Part shown: piece after piece, positions 50,201-61,300 of the stretch
Layout: each line of letters starts with the position of its first letter
Position numbering within the stretch: position 1 is the first letter of the stretch
Assembly: GCA_017562135.1 (NCBI GenBank)
Contig: QEYB01001217.1
Location: 620,001-684,000 of the forward strand
Direction: 5' to 3'
DNA from: Dipylidium caninum
Lineage: Eukaryota > Platyhelminthes > Cestoda > Cyclophyllidea > Dipylidiidae
DNA: 64,000 nt
The notes under the pieces: generated by a model
Told to the model about the DNA's origin: nothing
Seen by the model: only the letters and a program-made list of their open reading frames with translations
The model's database searches: none
Program-made: the position numbers and the translations under genes

Positions 50201-53106
50201 ACCATCAACCAGCTGACTCTCCATGAAACTGTCGTAGAAAACGACTGGTGAACGCTTGACCGCTGAATGCAGTCCACTACTAAATCTAGGCTTATAATTT
50301 CCATCTGCAGTTTAGAGAGAACATATTAATGACGAGATGGTACTAATATCTAGTTATAACCCAATATTATTCTGTATTCTCATTAAATGAGACAGAAAAC
50401 CTGGATCGTACTGCCACTGTCGGTCGCTTTTTCCCCGCTTAGGTCCCCGTAAGCTGAGCTTTTTGGTACACTTCGTTTAAATGCCTCTGAGGTCCTACAT
50501 TGGTTCCCGATCGGGGCTACCCAGACATCTAAATGTGTCCGATTATATTCAGTCGGAGACATGTGTGTTCAAGGTCATTTATCACAGTTTCTGATGCGTT
50601 CCAACGACAGCGATGGCTTTTTTTCATCTTAGATTGGTAAATTCCGCATTTATGAGGCAAATATTAATTTGCAGATATTCCGGTGGTCAGTTAGGCATTA
50701 AAAAGAGATGATTAACTTCTTTATTTGGAAGGAACTCTGCGAGGGTAAACCTCCTCCAATATAGAGACACTGCTGGCAGATAGGCAGGAAGAAGACCAAT
50801 TATGAGAGTAGAACAACAACACTATCCGCCTCCGATTGGGTTTATTTCACTGAGAAGCATATTTTTCTACGAACAATCGTCAGCATCTATGCCTCCACAG
50901 CAAAGTAAACAGGTTTAAGCGTACTGGCGCTATTTATAGGGGGATTGGAATTCTTTGACGAAATGAGGAAAATGGGAGAATGTTCATAGATTTGAGGTGG
51001 TGCGAAAAAGAGTAGGGAAGAGAATGTGGTACTACACGACTGGTCGACCATCAGCCACAGTCCGCCGGGAGCTACTCTCCCCGACGTCGACTTGCAGAGC
51101 AATTGGTCGCGATACTTTAATTTCTGCCAGACCTTCTCGCCTTAGTAATAAAATCCCTCCCGCTTAACTCACTAGACACTTTAAAATCGAAAGTTAGGAC
51201 AATTTACTATTGTTTGTAGCCAACCTTGAGTTTTTTGTCCCACCGTTTTTCCGGTGCTACCCAGAAAACGGCGTGATTCAGAGAATCCCGCGATAGCTCA
51301 AATCGGGACCGTTTCACTTCAAAACAAAACAAACTGCCTTCTTAAAGCACATTACACCCTAATAGAAATGTTGAGGAGGGGAGAACAAGCTGATTTGGTG
51401 AAAAATCTTTAATAATGGAACGCATTGTCACTGCTGTTAGCGTTTAAATTAAGGTGCTCGTAGCCCTTAGCAATCCCTGTGGTAGTTATATCATCGAAAT
51501 CTAAATTCATGTCTGGAGTATATTTTTCTTCATTCTCTGTGTTTACAAAGTCTGGTACTCTGCGTACCAATGTGAGTTTTTTATTGCTCTCCTGGGAAGA
51601 GTTATTAATGTTAAACTAGTGGATTCATATCAAATAAGGCAGGTGACCAGATGTATTAGAGCTCAAATGTTTAGAAAAGGCACTTTTGTTAAGGCTTTAC
51701 GAAATCCTGGCGTGAAGAGAATCTCAGAAGATTTTTGAATAACAAAACAAGTGGTTTCGTAGAGACTTCCCTTCCAAAATACGCACGCGTGTAAAAGTTG
51801 ACGTTCGTGACGCATATATTCGGTCCTGTAACCCTCAATTAGAGTGGACCCACACGCGCCTGCTGCTTCTCAACGATTGAGAGGAGGCAGAAAGTTGTTG
51901 AAGAGGTGTGACTCTGTGAAAACGCACAATGTTCAGATGAAAAACGAGATCTCCGGCATCGAGTTAAACTAAAAATTCACTCCTGGACCGGTTATTGACT
52001 GTTTGGTGTTTTTTCAAGCTTCTCGGTCGGATAATTTGAGTTATGAGAAAGTTATTTTTCTGACAATGCGTGAAGTCGAATCAGAAATCATCCGTCATAC
52101 CTCTGCTATTTAAAAGCATACCAAGATTAATTCGATTAGGGAAGACTTTTAGAAACTAGTTTTTACAATCCTCCTTCCGCCTTACGATTTGGGTGGACTG
52201 GCAGAAGTTTTTCTGACATTGCCAGCCAAAAACACCAGCTTACAAACTGCCATATCACCACTTCGTTTCCTCATCACTTTTCTAATCATTCATGAAGATT
52301 CTCCCAAAATCACACCACTTCCCCGCTTTTTAATGCGCTAGCATATTTTCCTTGGCACAATTGATACAAAAGCGGGGCAGAGTAGAGAAGAGTGTGCAAT
52401 TTATACGCCCTCAGCCAATAAGAAGTGGCTGTGAAGGTCAAGAGAATCATCCAATTGCAGTCAAGATTGCATTCGCAGTTCATCCTCCTGCTACTTTACC
52501 GAAGTAGGATCCATCTCACATGGTGTGAGAGAAGAAAGTCTGCATATTTTGTTTGCGAGAGTCTAATGTTCTTAGTTCGACTTTATGCCATATACCGGAG
52601 TCTCAGAGCGAAGACTCCATGACTTCCTTTTGGTTACCCACATAATTCTAAAGATTATTTACACCGATTCTCCTTCGAGCCACATTTCCCTTTGCTCAAC
52701 CTTTCATCTACCGGGTAATACTTCACCGGGAAAATGAAGTCAAGTAACGAGAGAGTAGGACATAATATTTACAGAAGGAGTAGGGTAAAGTAGATAAATG
52801 GGGGAACATAAGCCCGTACAATGGCTTTAGCCTGAGGAAAGTGAGCTATTTATCTTTCACCGGTGAGCAGGTATTCCATCTGTCTGTTCAATCTACACAT
52901 TCCTCTAAGGAATTCTGCCCCACTACCCTCGAACATTGCCGTCTAAACAAGCAGTTTTGGACTCACAGTAGGAAAAAGTAGCGCTTATCCCAAACAAAAA
53001 GCGATGGAGAAGTCACGGTCTTCTTCTTTCATTTCTGCAAACGTATTGACTTGAAGGGTAGTTGTATCACTTGCGGTGTGTTCAGTTAATATCGCTTGTG
53101 TGCGGG
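32279..53106. other. 20.8-kb stretch without a supported gene
   Basis: No open frame here shows a domain I recognise, on either strand. The DNA is mostly unique-looking, with mixed composition and scattered homopolymer runs. A GC-rich pocket at 44070-44190 contains C- and G-tracts. Two weak coding candidates, a signal-peptide-like frame at 37117-37416 and an exon-like frame at 49792-50033, are discussed as findings and not called. Simple-repeat density is low. It could be intergenic regulatory DNA, long introns of an unseen gene, or both. Confidence 0.55.
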
Positions 53107-53743
53107 ATGTTGTTTTTTCTCACCTTATTGGGAGTTGCTTTTAGCCAAGAGACCATTGGCGGCCTGCCGTTAGATACTAAGTACTTAGGAACCAGGAATA
53201 TTCTGGATAAATGCATTACTGCAAATGCGACGGCTTATATATCCGCTAACACTGATCCCACCAATTTATTTGCTGTTTCGATCCTCTGTGATCCTAAGGA
53301 CCTCCAATTGCTCGAAGAAACTGAAGATTATGCATTAAAATGCATCTTCTCATCTACGTCAAGTCAAAAACTTGCGCTTCAATTTGCATCGGACTACTCG
53401 GTTTCGGTTGACCTGGCAATTCCTTTCACTCACAATCTTTCTGTTTCTTACGGAACCAGTGAAAACCTATCAATTCCGTTGATGTTATCGCAGCTTGGTG
53501 ACGCGTACGTAATTGCCCGAGTGTCGGACGCTGCCGAACCGTATGCAACTGTCGGTATCCGAATAGTGGTTCTTCGAAAAAGCGGAATCCTTGATATAAT
53601 CTTCCGAGCTGGTCTTAAAATCCTTCTTGTCTTGGCTACCTTCCTTATGGGCTGTGAGGTCGAAATTGGCATTATAAAACCTTATTTGCTGCGATACATT
53701 TCCTTTTCTGCTCAAATAATTCGACTTTTACCGCTAAGCAAAA
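53107..53743 (+). CDS. SLC10A3/A5-like (P3-type) transporter, first coding exon
   Basis: SLC10 proteins are sodium/bile-acid-type cotransporters; the A3/A5 branch has a long luminal N-terminus and mostly unknown substrates. The frame has an ATG at 53107 with a signal peptide (MLFFLTLLGVAFSQ), a luminal region with NAT and two NLS glycosylation sequons, then IRIVVLRKSGILDIIF. The first membrane segment ILLVLATFLMGCEVEIGIIKPYL matches the family's VVRKERxxDDxF and GCxxxLxLLKxH. SAQIIRLLPLS may be the start of segment 2. The frame stays open to 53862, but a GTAAAT donor at 53744 is the likely exon end. The remaining segments, including the GCSPGG-type motif, were not found downstream, so the gene either continues past a long intron or is broken. 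The substrate is unknown. Confidence 0.75.
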
Positions 53744-56700
53744 GTAAATCGCGTTGTCTGCTTCCTCAGGCGCCCACCGAAATCGAGCCGAATCATTGTC
53801 ATGGTTCAACTCGCCATCTCCCGGGAGAAATATGTTCTTTGGTAATTTATTTTAGCAAATGAAATTTGGTCCACTTCGAGCGGAGTGGTAGGTGGCATCA
53901 CAAAAGACAAGCACCGTGGCGAAAAGGCGCCTTCCTCCCAAGTTAGTGGCACTGACGGAATTATTACCACCGTAAAACCAGAAATATGCCACAATACCAT
54001 TTACTGAAGTCGAACAGGGGAACAGATTCTATATTTAGTAAAGTTGCTGCCTAGTAACCGTGTTCGAATGGCGCACAAGCCCACATAGCTTGTCATTTTT
54101 GTTAGACCATCTTATGCCGCACATCATACCATTTTACTGATTAGATCTACCCGCTAAACTAAGGTCATCTCAAAATTCTTCCGCCTGTGAGCCCGGGAAT
54201 AAAGTCCCACCTGGATACATTGTAGCAATTAAGAAATTGTGGGTTCACTGTCCACCGTTCCGCTCAACATACCTGGCGGACCGCCTGTGGGCCTTCGCTG
54301 TGGAAAAGTCTGGAATCCTTCTGTACTCAGGACACGTAGGTGCATTCTCCTGGTGCAGCACGCCGGGAGAGAGCTCCTGCATTCATCGACTTTTAACTTG
54401 GTTTGAAAATGACTTGGCCAAAAAGTTGAATAAATTTAACTAGGTGTGGTCATTAAAGCCCAGCTCTGAGGTATTCGACGTACTCCCCTATTAAATCCCA
54501 CCTGGAATGGATGATGCCAACTCTCCCACGGACAGAAACTACCTGCTTACGGATCTTTGATTGGCCTAATTGCTCCGAAACTAACACTCACCCTACGGAA
54601 TTGTGATGCCAACGTTGCGATGGAGCATTTATTGCGGTATGAGGCAAGACGAGACCATTCACCACGAGGATTTTACCTTTTGCCTAATTACACCAAACTT
54701 TGGGGCCAGTAGTTCGTGTGTGTTATGCCGAGCCGGCAGTGCGCGTGTAGGCATCACAGAGTACTTTTTCGGCTAGACTTGGCTCAAATTCTTCAACACT
54801 CGAGGTAGGTTTACGCACTGCATTCCTCCCAAGTGTTGGAATTTGTGTTTCGTTAAATAATCCCGCCTCTCCTAGCGCACAAAAAAGGCTTGGTTTATGG
54901 TTGAGAGTGAAGACATAAAAATCTCTCTCCCCACTTTAGCGTCTCAGATAAGGCGTTCCTGTTAATGTAGTCGCAGAGGCCGTAATTGAGAGGCGATTCA
55001 GTTACACCATCGATATCATCATCAATACGACTCCGTCGCTCACAATAATTAGTAAAAATTATAAGGTGGAACACTTTTAGTAATCCATTCCGCATCGTGC
55101 AATGTAGCACAAGTGGCACTCAGAATGAGAGACAAGTTAACTGCTCTGCTATGACTCGGCAAACCTTGAGGTGAATCATTGTCTCAGTGCGGAGTCCTCC
55201 TGTGGAGTAATGTGGTACTTTCGTCTCAGAAGTGTTCCGTGAGGCAATGAGATACATATAAGATACATGATACCATTATAAGTTAATAATATTCCCAGAA
55301 TATCAACACTTTTGATCTGAGTAAAAGGATTGTTCCTAGTTTGGCTTGTGTGCCTGCATTGCCAAGAAGTGGCATTTCTCTCCTAAAAGTTTTATTTTTA
55401 ACTTACACAGAAAAGATATCCTTAAAAGGGGCTGAACAGAGCGCGGCACGAGACAATGTCATCCGCTCCATACATGTTAAATGATGAGAGAATTTTAAGG
55501 GTTCCACCGCCTCCCTACTTATATATCAAGTTTTGGTATAAGTAGTATACAGCTCTCGGATTTAAATATAATTTAAGGGGTTTTCAACAAATGAAAAAGA
55601 ATTAGAAAGTACTGGGTCTACATACTGCTCATCAGTTAGTGCCAGGACACGTGAGTAGCGTTAAACTGCCCATTTCCGCCCTCAAAACCCATTCCCTTAA
55701 ACAGTTACCTTGCATTTACTAATAACGCGAATAAAAGTCACAAAACACGGATAAAATCTGACTCCACCCTCAAAATAACCGGATTTCTGGCAATGAATAT
55801 CATGTTGCATAGGTAACTGTAAATGGTTACCGTATGTGGAAAAAGATATGGACGTCTAACCCAGAGACAACAACATTGAAAATATTGCCAACGGGTGGAG
55901 AAGAGGGGAAGAAGATGGGTTGTTGGAGAACAATGAAGAAGAAGGAGTTGTCTCTACGCAGAGGAGAAAGGTCTTACACCAGCGCATTCGCCTTGCAGGG
56001 TCATTTCGAGAACAGCTTTGTAACGGGAGATGAATGACCGCAATTACCTTCTTGTGATAACCACGCAGACAATGAAGGGCTGCTTCGCTTCGCAGCAGGG
56101 ACCTTTTAAATCTCTCTCATCCTCTTCGCGTAGGGCATGAATGGGTGGGCGTTAGATGAATCGTCCGGCGACGAAGATTTACGTTTGCTTCCACCATGTT
56201 AATTATAACTTACCCAAATGAATGGTTACGCTCCACGCAGAGGTGTCTGTTGTACGAAGGGTTCATTTGCAACCACTTGTGATGACAACATCTTATTAAC
56301 CTCTCCCATTCATCGTAGTTCAAGACGGTGGGAGAGTTATTATTAGAGCTTAAGGTCTTTATTGAAAGTATTCCATTTACGCCGAGGATGATGTGAAGTG
56401 GAGTTATCAAAAGCTTTTGTTCGAGTTTGTGAAGTCTCCCGGATGTCTTTTACCTGCCACGAAGGAACATTGCCAACTGGGTGGCATGATGCTATGCTCA
56501 CTTTAAATTACAACTCGAAAGAGACCGAGGAAGGTTTTTAAAGCACAATAAAAGCGTTTCCATGGCAGAATGTCGTCTTACTACAAAGAAAAACAGACTC
56601 TGACGGAGAGAAGACTTGTTCTTTGAATGGTCACACGTACCTATGCGCAAAACCACACTAAATGGAGCAAATGTAGGTGGAAATAAAGGAAAAATATGGG

Positions 56701-57058
56701 ACGACGGTCGTATCCCCAGCATTCCCTTAATTACGTTGGCCAAAACGGCCCGAGGGCCATTTCCAATCTCCGCAAAAGCCAAAACACCTTGTATTATTAA
56801 TGTTGGGAGGATTTAACGCCCCGTTAATACTTAATCCTATTTCACAGCTCACTTCATGCGTCTGCCCTGATGGACACACTAAGTGGTGCAAGTCACGCCG
56901 TGGAAAAGTGGGAAAGCGAAACTGTGTTGACTTTTCTTCGTATTTCATAAGTTTTTTTTGGATTTGACTTCAAGCGCAGAAGTATGTATTTTCATAATAC
57001 ACGAGGAGGATATCTTGGAATCCTAGCCAGTCGCAACCCATAAGTCTGAAACAAAGTA
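53744..57058. other. Non-coding stretch downstream of the SLC10-like exon
   Basis: It begins with a donor-like GTAAAT, so part or all may be an intron of the SLC10-like gene. CTTCCTCAG at 53769 would end a 26-nt intron, but the sequence after it does not resemble SLC10 segment 2. The frame 54237-54443 contains CSTPGE but lacks membrane character. No other gene, RNA or clear repeat was seen up to the mariner element. Confidence 0.5.
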
Positions 57059-58310
57059 CCAGGTGCACCGAAAGGTTCGTCAGTTTCTGTGACTATTTTG
57101 ACCAGTGACACGTGCTCATTTGTCACATGTTCGGCTCTTGTTTTTTCTATCGCTCAGTGTATACATGCTGACGAAGCAAATTAACTAAAATAAAGTTGAT
57201 TTACGTTAGTCTCGAGTGTGAAGCGATGGTGTAGCCACGGCTACGGATAAGGTTCATTTACGTCAACGTATTTTACACGTATTTCAACGGGGAAGAAATG
57301 TCAAGAAGACACGTAGGAATTTAATGAAAGTGTTCGGTGAAGATCCAATTGCGGACAAGACATTAAGAAGATTGTTCTAAAGTTTGAAAGTGGTGATTGT
57401 GACCTCCCTGATGAAACATTTTCGATGAGCATCTCTGATTGACGACGAAGTTGCTGAGACCAAGTAGAGGCGAGATCCTTTTCTGACAACATAGATGGCA
57501 GAAAAGCGCAAATCTGCCCAGCAAACCGTTTCACCCCGTATTCGGGCGAGAGGGTTGGTGCGGAACCATTTGAGAGGGGAGCCACGCGAATCACCTGTGA
57601 AGAATTTAGATGATCGAGTCGTCGTATGCACAGCTCTGTTCGCTTGGAACACAATCGAGCGCCTCTTGAAGCGGATGATAATTGTGGATGGAGAATGGAT
57701 TACTCAACAAAAAACCGCAAAAAAAGGGGCATATCGGGAATCCGGAGAACCTAGTTTTCCCACCTCTAAGGCAAATTCGGCCCTGAATAGGAGAATGTGG
57801 TGGAGTGTGTGCCGTGGGACATTCGAGGACCAACACATTACTAGCTTTTCAACCCGCACGAAAAGCTCAGGTCGGAAAGTACTGTCAGCGACTGGATAAT
57901 TGAAAGAAGGCAGTGCCAGACGAGAGCCCGCCGATGCTCAGGAGGAGGGAAAGGCATCACCCACCATCCTGGCAAATGCTGCTTTGGAGGCTCATCAAAA
58001 ATTGCCCAAGTGGCCTGGGAATTTCTATCGCGTCCACCTCATTCTCCGGACTTAGCACCGCTCAACATCACTTGCTCATTTCCTTGCAAAATTGTTTATT
58101 GGACAAAAAACCCAGAAAAAAAGATTTAAAACATGCACTGGTTCACTTTTTCGCATCGACAAATCGAGCATTTTTACCAATGGAATCTACAAATTACCCC
58201 AATGTTGGCAAGGAGTTATTAATATTAATGACAAGCATATGATTCGATGAAGTTTACTGACAGTAACAAATTTATTCTGCTTTATTCCACAAACGGACAG
58301 AAATTCCTAA
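57059..58310 (+). mobile_element. Decayed mariner-family DNA transposon
   Basis: About 1.25 kb, the normal mariner size, bounded by TA at 57057-57058 and 58311-58312. The left end CCAGGTGCACCGAAAGGTTC looks like a mariner terminal repeat; the right end (inverted TTAGGAATTT) matches it only loosely. Transposase remnants run along the plus strand in shifting frames: VFGEDPIADKTLRRLF near 57328, KFESGDCDLPDE near 57383, MIIVDGEWITQQ and YRESGEP near 57675-57750, then RPPHSPDLAPLN near 58031 and KKDLKHALVHFFAS near 58112. The last Asp of the catalytic triad (SPD) is present, the first sits in an altered VDGEW context, and the middle one was not found. Several frameshifts and stops mean it cannot encode a transposase. 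Confidence 0.85.
57495..58242 (+). pseudogene. Mariner transposase pseudogene, catalytic half
   Basis: Two consecutive open frames, 57495-57899 and 57913-58242, cover the catalytic region of a mariner transposase, with in-frame TAA between them and at least one internal frame change. The first ends shortly before the YCQRLD stretch. The second begins in the wrong frame and returns to it at QNCLLDKKPRKKDLKHALVH, which fits the C-terminal LQNFL..KK..V..AL..FFAS pattern. The ORFs look long only because the decayed coding sequence is still largely open. Confidence 0.8.
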
Positions 58311-61300
58311 TAGATCTTGCATCATGCGAGGCTGTCAGGATTTAATCTGGGCTCTTGCGGACATCAGTTTAAGTTGTCAGTCCTCACGATGCCCGCACTT
58401 AGCCTCGAAACCATAACAATCGAGTCCCCTCGAAGCATGAAGACATTCCTGTGAGTGTCAACAAGACAAGCTACCGGGATTAGGTGCATTCTCCACCACA
58501 ATACGGAGATTTCGCCAAAAAGGTGACTTCGTTGGGGACTGGGGAAGGCCTGGAAACCGGATCGTCGAGGATGTGTGGCATTTGCGCAGGCCACTGCACA
58601 AGTAAACTGTCCATCTCACACGAAATAAGCACCAGTGTGTGACCTGGTAGGAATGTGCACGTCCACGCTCAGTTGTCCTCCCTTCAGGGGCAGCAAAACC
58701 TCCTTTCTCACCGCCCACGCACGCAATCGGTGTTAACACATGCGATGTTTATCGCAAACTTCCCATTTTTTCTTCCATCAATTCGCTCAACATGTTCATT
58801 CCCCATGCTGGCTAGGATTGACACATCACAGTCCCGTTTGGAGACGGCCATGGCGGCTACAAAATTTGCTTTGTTAGAAGGCAGAAGAGGGGAAGTAAAG
58901 ACGGACTCTCAATCGACTCATATTTCTCTTGTCCGAGGTAGAGCATTCACCAGCAGACACGGAGCGTCAACAATGTCTTGCCTATCCGAGGATTTCACCG
59001 TTCTCTCGGGACAGACCAATTTACTCCACGGACCTGGCGAGGGCATACTACTTTGTTAAATTAACCACAGGAACCTCTTCTTTTACCATGTATGTTTCGG
59101 CGACTTGCCCCGAAGGGGAACAACTCGTGCGGCGCCAGTGAGCGCCATCCATTGAGCAGTTCTTCCGCCGCCCAAAAAGCAACTAGCCGCATTATTAAGT
59201 ATCCTCTCAGAAGGGGGTTTCGTTGATGAGACAACGATTTTGTAGGACTACCGTCAATCGGACCAACTATTTATCATTCTTTAGGTGAAAAAGGGCATTG
59301 GGACTGTCGGGAGAAGAGAAATGTGCGTTAATGTTGGGCAAAGCGCGATAAATTAATGGAATTCGTCTGCTCTAACCTTCTCCCTGAGCTCCTTTTTTTT
59401 CTAAAGCTGCGTTCCATTATTCAGCGCATAGTGTGAACGCGCCAAAATATCCCCGGGGAGCTTTGTGCAATTAACGAGTGAGGAACCACCTCTGCCACCT
59501 CTGGTGTCTCCCGCTGATTGTTCTCTTGCCAAATAGCGTTAAACGAGTATATAACACAAAATCACCTCACAAGCAGACCTTTAAAGTGGAAGGAGATTCA
59601 TTGATTGAAACCCATCGTCCAACACGATTCGACCTGGCATATGCCTGTCCGACCGTCTCTTTCGAGTTCGTATGTCCGGAAAAGCAGGAAGATCGAGACG
59701 GTATTTACAGACGACTTTAGAGGCAGGCGAGAATGGCTGTTACAGTCATTGTCAGAACTTTAAACCTACCAAACATCTTTTCTACCCGCATTCCATCCAC
59801 CTTCCCACAGTAGGAAAGCGTCATTTCATAGAAAGATTCGTTTGTCGGCTACAATAGGGACCTTTCCGTGATGTGAGCGCGATAACCTCCGTGTGCACAC
59901 GTAGCGCACCAACATTTTTCCGAGGTCGGACATTTACGAAAAACTCGGTACGTTAGTTGGTGAGATTGAAATACGTACCTCGAGGATTACATTTGTTCCA
60001 TCATTTGGACCGATGCAAATGAGGGACATGTGTAACTCCTGCTTTAGGAATATTAGTAAAGAAGCGGCAATGTCAACCATCAATTAGGGGGAAAGACGAG
60101 TCCCGACCGCACGTGCTCACTTTGCCTACGTTGGGTTGCGTAGAATTTACAAAGAGGACAAATTATTCTCCACTTTACATTCATACTTTCCAGCCCCAGC
60201 CTTCTAATAGGAGGAGTGATTTCAACTTTTCACACGCCCTTCGAATGACGCCTGTCCAGCTACGCACTCGACTGGTAATGCTGGACGCGGCGTTAGTCTT
60301 CGTCGGTGGTCATCGGGGCACCGAATGTCGACACTTCAGAACGAAGGCTGAATCACGCTTGGATGCAGGTGGGCGTTGTAAGACAATTTGACAAAGAGTT
60401 CTTGCCTACCGTAATGCAATGTGTAGACACTTCAGTTGCGAGAGTGATTTCTCTGCTAACATGCTTGATTTTCCCCCAGACGAGATGGTAAGTAGAAAAT
60501 TAAAGTTACAACTCAATTACATATTTTATGTGGTGCGTTCGAATAAGTTCCTTTCACGAGTGAAGGAAGGGGCATCTGAACAGTACACCGGTAATAGATT
60601 TAAATCAGTTCTTTTAATAAGACAAAAAATAACTGAATTCCCGATGTAAACGCCCTATCGACCTCAATAGGCACCACTTCGTGGTCTTTGAACCTCCTTC
60701 TCCTACACCCCCTGTCTTTCATTTGATTTCAAGGCCTCAAAAAACTTTTTTTTGACATTTCCATAACCTGACACGGTGTGTGTTTTTGATAAAGAGAGAT
60801 ATGACACTGAGGACCGATTCTCTCGCGCAAAAAGTTACCAACCTATTTACTTCGTTTGCTATATTCGTGATACTGTCATTTTCCCAGGAAGAAATTAAGT
60901 AAACTCTACTGTTTACTAGGAAGGCAGTAAATTGGAGGTGAAAGTTGAATTATAAGTACTCCCTGAAGCCAGCTTGAGTATTGTCTGTATAAGAAACAGA
61001 AAAAATACATGAAGTTAAACAAAAAGACGGATAAAGTCTCCACTGCCTCGAATATTGTCTACCCAAGAGTACAAATTTTATTCCGCAAAATAAACAAAAC
61101 CCGCTAAAGTCAGCTCTCTTTTACCGTTAAAAGAAATGGCAAGAGATGAAGTGGTTCTGGTGATAATTGAGGAGCCGCATGATTTCCCTTCAACTTTACG
61201 GTCCCGATGGAATTGTCTTTCACGTCTTGGTCTCCACCTTCGGGCGAGGGGGGGCTCCCGTCCCCTCTCAGCTTCCTTCCAGCCGCGAAGATATTTCGGA

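Noticed and set aside
53744..53769. 26-nt GT-AG intron in the SLC10-like gene
   Set aside because: It is shorter than any other intron here, and the downstream reading (AHRNRAESLSW) does not continue the SLC10 fold.
54237..54443. Possible second exon of the SLC10-like gene (contains CSTPGE)
   Set aside because: It lacks hydrophobic membrane segments, and the resemblance to the GCSPGG motif is only a few residues.
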